Positions 6,830 through 17,549 of a stretch of DNA of 37,835 nt are shown here, piece by piece (the first letter of the stretch is position 1; every line of letters begins with the position of its first letter). This stretch comes from DASQHM01 sp035632095 (GTDB taxonomy: Bacteria > Pseudomonadota > Alphaproteobacteria > Ferrovibrionales > Ferrovibrionaceae). The notes under the pieces were generated by a model. It had not been told where the DNA came from. It made no database searches and was given only the letters and a program-made list of their open reading frames with translations. The position numbers and the translations under genes are program-made. The stretch covers positions 1 to 37,835 of the forward strand of contig DASQHM010000097.1 of the NCBI GenBank assembly GCA_035632095.1, in the 5' to 3' direction.

Positions 6830-7946
6830 GGACCACGTTGAAGAAGATGGAAAACATCGCGTCAACGACGATCACCAGGAAGATCGCCTCCACCACCGAT
6901 CGCGTCGTTCGCTGTCCGACACTCTCGGCGCTACCATCGACCTGCAGCCCTTCGAAGCAGCCGATCAGACCGATGATTGTGCCGAATACCGGCGCCTTGA
7001 TGATGCCGACCAGGAAGTGCCAGATGTAGGTGTTTGCGAGCCGCTGGATAAAGATTTGCGGCGTGATGTCGAGCGTGAGCCACGACATGATGCCGCCGCC
7101 GAGCAACCCCATGGCATCGGAAAAGAACGCCAGGAGCGGCATGGTCAGGATCAGGGCCAGTGTCCGCGGCAGCACCAGCGCCTCGATGGGGTCGATGCCG
7201 AGGGTGCGCATGGCGTCGATCTCTTCGCGCAGCTTCATCGAGCCGATCTGCGCAGCAAAGGCACTGCCGGAGCGGCCCGCGACGACGATCGCGGTCAGCA
7301 GGACCCCAAGCTCGCGCAAGACCGAGAGCGAAATCAGGTTGACGACGAAGATGGTCGCTCCGAAGGCGCGGAGCTGGCTTGCGCCCTGGTATGCCAGGAC
7401 GACGCCGATCAGGAACGAGATCAGGCCAACGATGGGCAGGGCATCGAAGCCGACCGCCCGCATGTGATAGACGAGCGACGTGACACGCAGTTGCCTTGGG
7501 CGCAATACGGCTCCGACCAGTGTCCGCACAACCAAGCCTTCGAAGGCGACGAAGTCGCCGATTTGCTGCAAGCCGCGGACGGTCCAGGCCCCGACGGCGA
7601 TAACGAAGCCGGCAATGCCGCTGTCGCTCGCGGCGACGGGCGCCGGCTCCTTGTCGTTCTCCGCGACTTGCCGCAACAAGCCGGCGTGGGCATCGCTGAC
7701 GCCGACCAATTCGATCAAAACGCCCTCGGCCTCAAGATTCTTGATCGTGCGATGCACCAGCCACGCGCCGGCGACATCCAACCATTCGAGGCCGCTAAGA
7801 TCGACGCGAACGGCAGCGCCTGCGGCGGCGTGGACGGCCATGAGCTCGGCATCGATCTTTGCCGCGTTGGCGATATCCCAACGGCCGACGGCCTTGAGGC
7901 GCAGCGCCCCGCCCGGGTCCCGCTCTGTGACCAGCGCCGTTTGCAT
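6822..7946 (-). CDS. mlaE: MlaE family permease with fused N-terminal STAS domain
   Basis: 374 aa from the ATG at 7946. Other in-frame starts exist upstream (7964 and a GTG at 8060), but that region shows no domain. Residues 1-100 resemble a STAS domain (DLSGLEWLDVAGAWLV), the fold of MlaB. Residues about 125-374 form the MlaE permease, with several membrane helices and the conserved family segments VAGRSGSAFAAQIGSMKLREEIDA and LGIDPIEALVLPR (each shown in part). In E. coli MlaB is a separate protein; here it is joined to the permease, as in many MCE systems outside the gamma group. It is the first gene of the leftward operon mlaE-mlaF-mlaD-lipoprotein. No strong ribosome site is visible at 7946, so the start is uncertain. 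Confidence 0.92.
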   Translation of the reverse strand: MQTALVTERDPGGALRLKAVGRWDIANAAKIDAELMAVHAAAGAAVRVDLSGLEWLDVAGAWLVHRTIKNLEAEGVLIELVGVSDAHAGLLRQVAENDKEPAPVAASDSGIAGFVIAVGAWTVRGLQQIGDFVAFEGLVVRTLVGAVLRPRQLRVTSLVYHMRAVGFDALPIVGLISFLIGVVLAYQGASQLRAFGATIFVVNLISLSVLRELGVLLTAIVVAGRSGSAFAAQIGSMKLREEIDAMRTLGIDPIEALVLPRTLALILTMPLLAFFSDAMGLLGGGIMSWLTLDITPQIFIQRLANTYIWHFLVGIIKAPVFGTIIGLIGCFEGLQVDGSAESVGQRTTRSVVEAIFLVIVVDAMFSIFFNVVHV

Positions 7947-8053
7947 TGCGGCGCAGCATCGCATGGGGTCCGGAGCGGCACAAGGCGCGCCCGCGCTTGT
8001 GGCACCGCTCCCGGCAATGCGACACTTCAGCACCGCATAGGAAGGAGCGACGC

Positions 8054-8842
8054 GTGCCACGCTTTTGCGCCAACCTGAGTTATCTGTTCCTGGAGCTGCC
8101 CTATCTGGAGCGTCACGCCGCCGCGCGATCGGTAGGCTTCAAGGCCGTCGAAGTGCAATTTCCCTATGACACGCCGAGTGCCGATGTCGCCGCGAGCCTT
8201 CGCCGCGCTGGCCTCGAACAGGTGCTCATCAACGCGCCATCCGGCAACGGGGCACTGGGGGATCGCGGCCTCGCGTCCCTGCCCGGCCGCGAGAGCGAGT
8301 TCAAGGCCAGCATCGCGACGGCGCTCGACTATGCGCGAACGCTGAAATGCACGCGTATCCATGTGGTCGCCGGCGCGCCGTCGCCTGGCCTGGACGTCGC
8401 CGCCTGCGAGCGCACGTACCGCGAGAACCTGGCCTGGGCCGCCGACCAGGCGCGGCCGCATGGCGTGACCTTGATGCTGGAGCCGATCAACCGGCGCGAC
8501 ATTCCCGGCTTTTTCCTGCGCGACACCAAGCACGCGGCCGAGGTGATTGCCGATGTGGGCGCCGACAACGTGCGGCTACAATACGACCTATATCATGCGC
8601 AAATCATCGAAGGCGATCTGGCGCGGACCTTGGAACGCAATCTCGGCATCATCGGCCACATGCAGATCGCCGCTCCGCCGGAGCGCTGCGAGCCGGACCA
8701 TGGCGAAGTGAATTTTCCCTATCTCTTCGATCTGATCGACCGGCTCGGCTATGCCGGCTGGATCGGCTGCGAATACCGGCCGCGCAACGGGACCGTCGCC
8801 GGTCTCGGCTGGGCGCGCGCCTATGGCATCGGCGGCACGTGA
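8054..8842 (+). CDS. Hydroxypyruvate isomerase family protein (Hyi/OtnI-like)
   Basis: 262 aa from a GTG with GAAGGAG 6 bases upstream. This is a TIM-barrel sugar isomerase of the Hyi family. The two metal-binding glutamates expected for the family are present, E143 in MLEPIN and E240 in GCEYRP, as are D178 and H181 in YDLYHAQ. The length matches Hyi (about 258 aa). Hyi interconverts hydroxypyruvate and tartronate semialdehyde, while the closely related OtnI isomerises 2-oxotetronates. The sequence alone does not decide between these. A D-erythronate dehydrogenase-like gene 17 kb away (25006) makes the OtnI role worth testing. It is followed by a monooxygenase gene with the same orientation and a short gap, probably one operon. 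Confidence 0.9.
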   Translation: MPRFCANLSYLFLELPYLERHAAARSVGFKAVEVQFPYDTPSADVAASLRRAGLEQVLINAPSGNGALGDRGLASLPGRESEFKASIATALDYARTLKCTRIHVVAGAPSPGLDVAACERTYRENLAWAADQARPHGVTLMLEPINRRDIPGFFLRDTKHAAEVIADVGADNVRLQYDLYHAQIIEGDLARTLERNLGIIGHMQIAAPPERCEPDHGEVNFPYLFDLIDRLGYAGWIGCEYRPRNGTVAGLGWARAYGIGGT

Positions 8843-8850
8843 GCCGCGCC

Positions 8851-9855
8851 ATGCGCTATTCCATATTCTCCGTCCAGGACCACTATCCCGACCGCGGTCG
8901 CTCGCTGGCCACGTTCTACGGCGAGCTCATGGATCAGTGCCAGCTCGCCGAAGCGCTCGGCTATGACACGTTCTGGATCGCCGAACATCACTTCCACCAA
9001 TACGGCGTGGTGCCCGATCCCTCGGTGATGCTCTCGGCGCTCGCCCAGCGCACGAGCCGCATCCGCCTTGGCACGGCAATCTCCACGCTCACCTTCCACA
9101 ACCCGCTGCACATCGCCGAAAGCTATGCGATGGTGGACGTATTGTCGGGCGGCAGGCTTACGCTCGGCGTCGGCTCGGGATATTTGCGCCACGAGTTCGA
9201 GGGCTTCGGCGTCGACGGCGCGACCAAGCGCGAGCGCTTCGACGAGACGCTCGCTCTGGTGCAGCGATTGCTGGCGGGCGAGCGCGTAAGCCATCGCGGG
9301 CGCGTTCACACCCTGGATCAGGTCGCCGTCAACGTGCGGCCTCTCCAGCAACCGGCCCCTCCGGTCTATCTCGCCATTCTGCGCGCCGAAGCCGCCTACC
9401 ACGTCGGCCGCCAGGGCATGCGCATGATGAGCGTCCCTTACGCCTCGTTCGACACCGTCGAACAGCTGCCGGCGATGATCGCCGAATACGCTCGCGGACG
9501 GGCCGAATCCGGAACCCGGCTCGCCGACGACGATGTGGCGCTGGCGTTTCATTGTCATGTGGCGGAAAGCGATCGGGCAGCGGAAGACGCCGCGGCCGAG
9601 GCGTTCGAGCTCTACGTGGAAACCCGGCTCTATGCGCGCCGGCAGTCCTATGCCGATGTCATCCGAAGCGGCCTGGCGCTCTTCGGCTCGGTCGAGACCG
9701 TCACGGACAAATTGATCCGCCTGCGCGACATGGGCGCGCATCATGTGATGCTGCTGCAGAATTTCGGAATGCTTGCGCCGGAACGCGTGGCGCGCTCCAT
9801 GCGGCTTTTCGCCGAATCCGTGATGCCGCTTTATCGAAAGCGGATCGGCGCTTGA
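8851..9855 (+). CDS. LLM class flavin-dependent oxidoreductase (bacterial luciferase-like)
   Basis: 334 aa from the ATG at 8851. An in-frame GTG at 8839 overlaps the previous stop (GTGA) and would add four residues; neither has a strong ribosome site. Family features are clear: the N-terminal LAEALGYDTFWIAEHHF, then RIRLGTAISTLTFHNPL, then LSGGRLTLGVGSG, all typical of the F420/FMN-dependent luciferase-like TIM barrel. The protein is cytoplasmic and uses reduced flavin with oxygen. The substrate cannot be read from the sequence. Its close position behind the isomerase gene suggests co-transcription but does not define a pathway. Confidence 0.92.
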   Translation: MRYSIFSVQDHYPDRGRSLATFYGELMDQCQLAEALGYDTFWIAEHHFHQYGVVPDPSVMLSALAQRTSRIRLGTAISTLTFHNPLHIAESYAMVDVLSGGRLTLGVGSGYLRHEFEGFGVDGATKRERFDETLALVQRLLAGERVSHRGRVHTLDQVAVNVRPLQQPAPPVYLAILRAEAAYHVGRQGMRMMSVPYASFDTVEQLPAMIAEYARGRAESGTRLADDDVALAFHCHVAESDRAAEDAAAEAFELYVETRLYARRQSYADVIRSGLALFGSVETVTDKLIRLRDMGAHHVMLLQNFGMLAPERVARSMRLFAESVMPLYRKRIGA

Positions 9856-9861
9856 ACGAGC

Positions 9862-10968
9862 TTAGGCAGCGAGGCGCGTAAGCTTGTCGATCAGGTAGTC
9901 GACATTGTCGCCGTCGAAGCCGGTCTCGAAATGCGTCAGGACGCGTTCGATGGTGCGCGCCGTGAAGCGCGAACGGTCGTCGGCCTCGCCGTCGTATTTC
10001 AGCTCGCGCGCAACGTCGACCGCGGCCCGGACGATCGGAAACAAACCGTCCGGCATGCGGCAGCGCTGGTAGATCGCCTGAAGTCCGAGTTTGCCCGGAT
10101 CGTGGATCAGCCGATAGGCATTGACCACGGGCACGTCCGCAAGCCTCGCCATGGCGTTCTCGAAGAAATCGAGATCGCCGGTGCAAAGGGCGCGCAAGAC
10201 GATGGTCGGCGTAAGCCGCGCGTTGCGATGTAGCTGTTCCACCAGACTTGCCACGTCGTGGCCGGCCGCATCCGTGCTCAGACTGACCGTCGCGCGCTCG
10301 CGGCTCTGCAGCACGAGATCGGCGGCGACTGCGGGCGGCAGGTCATGGTGGGTCAGCAGGCGCTCGCACAGCATTGTCGACACCAGCGTCACCAGCCGCT
10401 CGGCCACCGTAATCGGCAATTTGGAGCGGTGCACCATGGGCGCATGCACCTTCTCGCTTTCGCCGAAGCGATCGAGAGCGCGCTGCAAGGCGCCTTCCGT
10501 CAATTTGGCGCCTTCGTTCTTCATCAGCGACGCGACGGCTTCTTCGTCGCCGTGCTCGACGAGAGAATGCGCCAGCTCGGGGCTGATGGATTCGCGCTCG
10601 GCGACGGCGCGCTGATGCGTGGCGGAATGGGAGGCGACAATTTCGGCCAGGTCCGCGTCGTTCAACACCGTCGAAGACTGCAGCATCGGAGTCGCGACTT
10701 CGGCCACGTCCTTCGCCAAGCTTACGGCGATGTCGTGCGGCACGTCCGGGTTGGACTTGAGATTGTCGGACAGCGCCTTGCGCACCCGCACGGCCGCGTC
10801 CTGCAGCATGATGTGGAAAATCTCGGTGGCGATGGCGCGCTCGCTGTCCGACAGTGTCGCGGAATAGACCGTCGCGACCTTGGCCGCGGTCTCGGCCCGC
10901 CGCTCGCTCGACGGATCCTGAATGAGCTTGGCGACATCGGCGGCGGAAAGATCGAGGGATTGCGTCAC
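9862..10968 (-). CDS. DUF2336 domain-containing protein
   Basis: 368 aa from a GTG at 10968, with AGGAG about 10 bases upstream. The protein is almost entirely helical with repeat-like segments (SDNLKSNPDVPHDIAVSLAKD, ASHSATHQRAVAERE). This matches the DUF2336 family, which is largely confined to Alphaproteobacteria. There is no signal peptide or membrane segment, so it is probably cytoplasmic. The function is unknown; helical-repeat folds of this kind usually bind other proteins. It converges on the luciferase-like gene with a 6-base gap. A near-CtrA-type sequence (TTAA-N7-TAAA, one mismatch) lies at 11047-11061 upstream, which is suggestive at best. Confidence 0.85.
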   Translation of the reverse strand: MTQSLDLSAADVAKLIQDPSSERRAETAAKVATVYSATLSDSERAIATEIFHIMLQDAAVRVRKALSDNLKSNPDVPHDIAVSLAKDVAEVATPMLQSSTVLNDADLAEIVASHSATHQRAVAERESISPELAHSLVEHGDEEAVASLMKNEGAKLTEGALQRALDRFGESEKVHAPMVHRSKLPITVAERLVTLVSTMLCERLLTHHDLPPAVAADLVLQSRERATVSLSTDAAGHDVASLVEQLHRNARLTPTIVLRALCTGDLDFFENAMARLADVPVVNAYRLIHDPGKLGLQAIYQRCRMPDGLFPIVRAAVDVARELKYDGEADDRSRFTARTIERVLTHFETGFDGDNVDYLIDKLTRLAA

Positions 10969-11367
10969 GGTGCCTGGACTCCTGGGACAAGGCTGCGGCG
11001 GCGGTGTTGGGACTTGGCCGCAGAATTCCAGGCTAAATGGCCCGAGTTAATCTCTCGTAAACCCCAAGAGCGCCGAATACACGTGACGCCGCAACAAATT
11101 ACCGGACACCTGGGATCGGCCGATTTGGCGCGGGCCAAAACGTCAACGGGCGCATTTGCTGGAATTGCCGCGGGGAAATCCGGCCGCAAAATGCAGGGAT
11201 CATAGCCGCTAGCCCGAAGCGGCCATCCACGGCTGGCAAATTTGCTGCCCCAGAGGGGCCTTCGTAAGCAGTCATTTCGGAACAGCCTTTTAATCCGGGG
11301 GCCTGCCATGGTGCGCAGCGTGGGATTTGCATAGGATTATGCGACGCCGTGACTGTCGGAGGGGGAG
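10969..11367. other. 399-base divergent intergenic region with short repeats
   Basis: No convincing gene is present; the open frames here are short and lack domains. It serves as the shared upstream region of the DUF2336 gene (leftward) and the histidine kinase gene (rightward). Visible elements are a hairpin GCCGCT-N7-AGCGGC (11205-11223), an inverted repeat GCATA-GGAT-TATGC (11329-11342), and a 12-base direct repeat GCGACGCCGTGA at 11341-11352 and 11373-11384 that brackets the kinase ribosome site and start codon. Confidence 0.55.
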
Positions 11368-14354
<2,987 letters not shown>

Positions 14355-14358
<4 letters not shown>

Positions 14359-14510
14359 ACGTCAGCTTTCTCGCGGCCGATGACGAACCCGATGTCACCA
14401 GGCTCTTTCGCCGGCGTTTTCGCCGCGAGGCAAGGCAGGGAACCGTGTTCTGCATTTCGTCTACTCGGCCGCCGCCTCACACGATGCGGCTTGCCCGTTC
14501 GCCCCAATAA
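14355..14510 (+). pseudogene. Truncated, frameshifted response-regulator receiver remnant
   Basis: An ATG overlapping the kinase stop (ATGA) opens a 51-codon frame beginning MNVSFLAADDEPDVTRLF, which matches the first strand, acidic pair and helix of receiver domains that follow this type of kinase. After codon 25 the similarity moves to another frame. Reading from 14432 in the shifted frame gives KAGNRVLHFVYSAAAS, the expected second strand, so one base appears lost near 14430. Similarity ends about 14470, where the convergent acyl-CoA synthetase gene finishes (14477). The phosphoacceptor aspartate and the rest of the domain are absent. Seen directly: the truncated frame and the frame change. 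Known: receiver domains are about 115-120 residues long. Confidence 0.75.
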
Positions 14511-16027
14511 CGATCGCGCAGCACCCGTTTGTAGAGCTTCCCCGTGGGCAGCCGCGGCAGTTGCTCCTCGAAGTCGACGGAACGCGGGCACTTGAGATGG
14601 GCGAGGTGCGCGCGGCAGAAGGCGATCAGCTCTTCGGCGAGTGCGGGGGTCGGGCGGATGCCGGGCATCGGCTGAACCACGGCCTTCACCTCTTCGCCCA
14701 GATCCTCGTTCGGCACGCCGAACACGGCAGCATCGGCAACCTTCGGATGGGTAATGAGCAGGTTCTCGCATTCCTGCGGATAGATGTTCACTCCGCCGGA
14801 GATGATCATGAAGGTGCTCCGGTCGGTGAGATAGAGGTACCCGTCCCGGTCCACATAGCCGACATCGCCCACCGTGCTCATGGTGCCGTCAGATGATCGG
14901 GCTTCTTTGGTCTTGACCGGATCCTTGAAATACTCGAACGGTGTCGCGGTCTTGAACCAAAGCGTCCCCGGCGTGCCCGCCGGCAGCGGCCGCATCTCCT
15001 CGTCGAGCACATGCAGCTCGCCGAGCAGCACACGCCCGACCGTGCCGCGATGCGCAAGCCATTCGGCGCTGTCGCAGGCCGTGAAGCCAAGACCTTCCGT
15101 GGCCCCGTAGTACTCGTGGATGATCGGGCCCCACCACGCGATCATCTGCTCCTTGACCGGCACCGGACAGGGTGCCGCGGCGTGGATCGCGATCTCAAGC
15201 GACGAGAGATCGTAGCGCTCGCGCACGCCATCGGGGAGCTTGAGCATGCGCGAGAACATGGTGGGGACGAGCTGGCTGTGCGTCACGCGATGGCGCTCGA
15301 CGAGCGCCAGGTAATGCTCGGGATCGAAATGCTCCATGATGATCGCGGTGCCGCCTGAGCGGATGGTCAGGCCGACCGCCGCCTGCGGCGCCGAGTGATA
15401 GAGCGGCGCCGGCGAGAGATAGATCATGCGGTCGCGGTAATGCCAGAGCTTCACGAGGAAATCGAAGAGCGGCAAGGGCTGTTCCGGCGGATTCTCCGGC
15501 AGGGGCCGCACGATGCCCTTCGGGCGCCCCGTGGTGCCGGACGAATAAAGCATGGGGGTGCCAAGAGATTCGTCTGCGATCGGCGTGTCTGGAAACCCGC
15601 CGACGGCGGTATCGAGATTGGCCACCTTGCCATCGCCGCCGGCCGCGTCGACAACGAGGCAACGGGCGATCCGCGGGCAGGACGCGAGCGCCTGCAGCGC
15701 CACGTCGAGCCTGGCTTTCGAGGTGACGAGGATTTTAGACTCGCTGTTGTCAAGGATGTAGGCCAACTCTTCCGGCGTCAGGTAGGAATTGACGCACGTG
15801 TAATAGAGGCCCGCACGCTCGCCGGCGCCGCAGCACTCGACGTATCGGCTGTTGTTCTCCATGAAAATGGCGTAGTGGTCCAATCGGCCGAGGCCGGCCG
15901 CGCGAAAGTAATGCGCGAGCCGGTTGGTCCGCCGCTCCAGTTCCGCATAGCTCACGGTTTCGCCGCTTTGCGCCATGATGAAGGCGGGCTGATCTGGACG
16001 TATTTTGGCGTGCAAACCCGGATACAT
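14477..16027 (-). CDS. AMP-binding acyl-CoA synthetase
   Basis: 516 aa from the ATG at 16027, with AAGGAG 6 bases upstream; the open frame extends further but without domain content. An ANL-superfamily adenylate-forming enzyme: P-loop YSSGTTGRPKG (161-171), the adenine-binding EYYGATEGLG, GDVGYVDRDGYLYLTDR in the hinge region, and the C-terminal lysine K497 in PTGKLYKR. All core motifs are intact, so it should activate a carboxylic acid to its CoA thioester using ATP. The substrate is not evident; medium- or long-chain or aromatic acids are all possible. It is not adjacent to the box genes. It may share a leftward transcript with the upstream gene, but a 113-base gap separates them. Confidence 0.92.
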   Translation of the reverse strand: MYPGLHAKIRPDQPAFIMAQSGETVSYAELERRTNRLAHYFRAAGLGRLDHYAIFMENNSRYVECCGAGERAGLYYTCVNSYLTPEELAYILDNSESKILVTSKARLDVALQALASCPRIARCLVVDAAGGDGKVANLDTAVGGFPDTPIADESLGTPMLYSSGTTGRPKGIVRPLPENPPEQPLPLFDFLVKLWHYRDRMIYLSPAPLYHSAPQAAVGLTIRSGGTAIIMEHFDPEHYLALVERHRVTHSQLVPTMFSRMLKLPDGVRERYDLSSLEIAIHAAAPCPVPVKEQMIAWWGPIIHEYYGATEGLGFTACDSAEWLAHRGTVGRVLLGELHVLDEEMRPLPAGTPGTLWFKTATPFEYFKDPVKTKEARSSDGTMSTVGDVGYVDRDGYLYLTDRSTFMIISGGVNIYPQECENLLITHPKVADAAVFGVPNEDLGEEVKAVVQPMPGIRPTPALAEELIAFCRAHLAHLKCPRSVDFEEQLPRLPTGKLYKRVLRDRYWGERASRIV

Positions 16028-16140
16028 CGCTTCTCCTTGTCTGCGGTGAGACGGCAAGATGGGCGTCTTTGCCCCGAAACCGTGCCGGCCGCGTTTGATA
16101 ATGCGGCAACGGTGCCCAATTTCAATGCGGCGTCTTGGCC

Positions 16141-16896
16141 TCAGCGCGCGTCCTGCAGGGCCTTTTCCACGCGACGCACCTGATCGTTCACGGATATGCG
16201 GACCCAGCCCGTGATCTCGCGCGTGCGGTCTTCGAGCACCTCGGCCAGCGGCCGCCGCCGCGCCCAATCCAAGACAACGTCGTCGCGCTGACGCACCAGT
16301 GCTTCGACCTGCGGCGCGAACAGCCGCAACATGGCGCCAAGCCAGCGGTTCACCGGCCATGACGGGTAGGCGTGGTCGATCTCGAAGCTGTCCAGCATAC
16401 GCAAGACGTCCCGCGCGGCGTACCAGGTCTCGCCGGTCACCCAGCGATTGACGGCAAAAAGTCCGATCGGCACGCCGAAGGGATCCATCGAAATCGCCAC
16501 CAGATGGGACAGCGCCTCCGTCCCTCGCGGCGCATCGCCGGATTGGCCGGGCAGCGGCCGCACACCCTTCGGCATGCCGCCTGCCCGCAGAAAGGTGTGG
16601 AAATGGCCGTGCTCGGCCTGCGGTCCGCGGTGGGCGTGATAGTAGAACTGCGCGTGCGTCTCCTCATCGAAGACGTCGCCTTCGGGATAGTGGTTCCATT
16701 CGTAGAACGTCCCCTGGCCGCGCAACATCTCACTGACCACGTTGGCGCCGGTCTTGCCGAGCACGCGCGCGCATTCCCGGATCTCATCCGCCGCCAGCAT
16801 CATGGCCTTCAAGCGCCGCCGGCTCAGCAGACGGAAGTCGCCGACGCTCGGCATTGCCGGCGCGCTGGGCTCCGCGGGGGCTGCTTTAGCTCGCAT
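16141..16896 (-). CDS. Conserved hypothetical, histidine/aromatic-rich protein
   Basis: 251 aa if started at 16896. I do not recognise its function; it may belong to the DUF6969 group, but this is from memory and unverified. The central part (about 65-105) is unusually rich in His and aromatic residues (YEWNHYPEGD, FYYHAHRGPQ, EHGHFHTFLR), suggesting a metal or cofactor site. There is no signal peptide or membrane helix. A TATAGT box ends only 6 bases before the ATG, and GCCTTA-ACTA-TAAGGC (16897-16912) sits directly against it. Translation is therefore either leaderless or begins at the next ATG (16854), which has GGAG 12 bases upstream. It is divergent from the cytochrome c gene and upstream of the acyl-CoA synthetase. 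Confidence 0.8.
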   Translation of the reverse strand: MRAKAAPAEPSAPAMPSVGDFRLLSRRRLKAMMLAADEIRECARVLGKTGANVVSEMLRGQGTFYEWNHYPEGDVFDEETHAQFYYHAHRGPQAEHGHFHTFLRAGGMPKGVRPLPGQSGDAPRGTEALSHLVAISMDPFGVPIGLFAVNRWVTGETWYAARDVLRMLDSFEIDHAYPSWPVNRWLGAMLRLFAPQVEALVRQRDDVVLDWARRRPLAEVLEDRTREITGWVRISVNDQVRRVEKALQDAR

Positions 16897-16912
16897 GCCT
16901 TAACTATAAGGC
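16897..16912. promoter_or_regulatory. Inverted repeat covering the -10 box of the His-rich protein gene
   Basis: GCCTTA-ACTA-TAAGGC, a perfect 6-base inverted repeat. On the complement it contains TATAGT, a plausible -10 box ending 6 bases before the annotated ATG. It could be a repressor site or part of a leaderless promoter. No -35 box with good spacing is obvious. Confidence 0.35.
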
Positions 16913-17037
16913 AGGGGCTACCATATGCCGAAGCGGGTGCAAGGGCCGGGAACCGGGCGTTTCGGCGCGGCGTTTCGTCGCTTCGATAGCGGGCAGGGCT
17001 GGTATATGCTCCCGCCACGAAGCAAGGGAGACCGAAC

Positions 17038-17415
17038 GTGCGCGCATACATTCTGGCCGGGATGGCCGCATCAATACTGATCATGCAAACCGGCATCGCC
17101 AATGCCGCAGGCGACGCCGAAAAGGGCAAGGCGCAATTCAACATTTGCAAGATTTGCCACAGCCTGGACGCCGGCAAGAATATGGTCGGCCCGAGCCTGC
17201 ATGGCGTGTTCGGCCGGAAATCCGGCACGGCGCCCGGGTTCAATTATTCCGACGCGATGAAGGCCAAGGCCGTCGTCTGGGACGACGACACCATCGGCCA
17301 GTACGTCGCCGATCCGAAGGGCTACATCCCCAACAACAAGATGGCCTTCGCCGGCATAAAGAAGCAGGAAGACCGCGACAACCTGATCGCCTACCTCAAG
17401 GAAGCGACCAAGTAA
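17038..17415 (+). CDS. Periplasmic class I cytochrome c
   Basis: 125 aa from a GTG with AAGGGAG 8 bases upstream. The N-terminus is a signal peptide with cleavage expected after ANA (about residue 23). The mature protein of about 100 residues carries one haem site, C37-KI-C40-H41, and a distal methionine in NKM102AFAG. It resembles cytochrome c2/c-550-type mobile electron carriers of Alphaproteobacteria. It would be exported, receive covalent haem in the periplasm, and shuttle electrons between respiratory complexes or dehydrogenases. A TATATG box lies just upstream, and a hairpin with a short T run follows the stop, so it is probably a single-gene unit. Confidence 0.95.
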   Translation: MRAYILAGMAASILIMQTGIANAAGDAEKGKAQFNICKICHSLDAGKNMVGPSLHGVFGRKSGTAPGFNYSDAMKAKAVVWDDDTIGQYVADPKGYIPNNKMAFAGIKKQEDRDNLIAYLKEATK

Positions 17416-17432
17416 CCTTAACGCAGCGATCG

Positions 17433-17458
17433 GCGGCCGACTCGTCAGGCCGCTTTCT
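17433..17458 (+). terminator. Likely rho-independent terminator of cytochrome c gene
   Basis: GCGGCC, 9-base loop, GGCCGC followed by TTTCT, starting 18 bases after the cytochrome c stop. The stem is short but GC-only and the following T run supports termination. Confidence 0.5.
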
Positions 17459-17477
17459 GCCCCTATCGCATCATCGC

Positions 17478-17483
17478 TATACT
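17478..17483 (+). promoter_or_regulatory. -10 box upstream of the CHASE2 cyclase gene
   Basis: TATACT lies 66 bases before the cyclase ATG, just beyond the cytochrome c terminator. A matching -35 box is not clear, so only the -10 is given. Confidence 0.35.
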
Positions 17484-17549
17484 AGCGCCAGTTGAGCGCG
17501 CCGGCTTTGGCCGGCGATCGTTCCTGGCGTTGTTGGCGCGAGGGGAAGG

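Noticed and set aside
6741..8078. 445-codon rightward open frame opposite mlaF-mlaE
   Set aside because: Low-complexity, charged translation without a domain, antisense to well-conserved mlaF and mlaE.
11047..11061. CtrA-like site TTAA-N7-TAAA upstream of the DUF2336 gene
   Set aside because: One mismatch to TTAA-N7-TTAA; by my rough estimate about one such match is expected by chance in a window of this size and composition.
14477..16360. Longer start for the acyl-CoA synthetase at 16360
   Set aside because: The extra 111 codons are Arg/Ala/Gly-rich, overlap the next gene and lack a ribosome site, while 16027 has AAGGAG and begins the family N-terminus.
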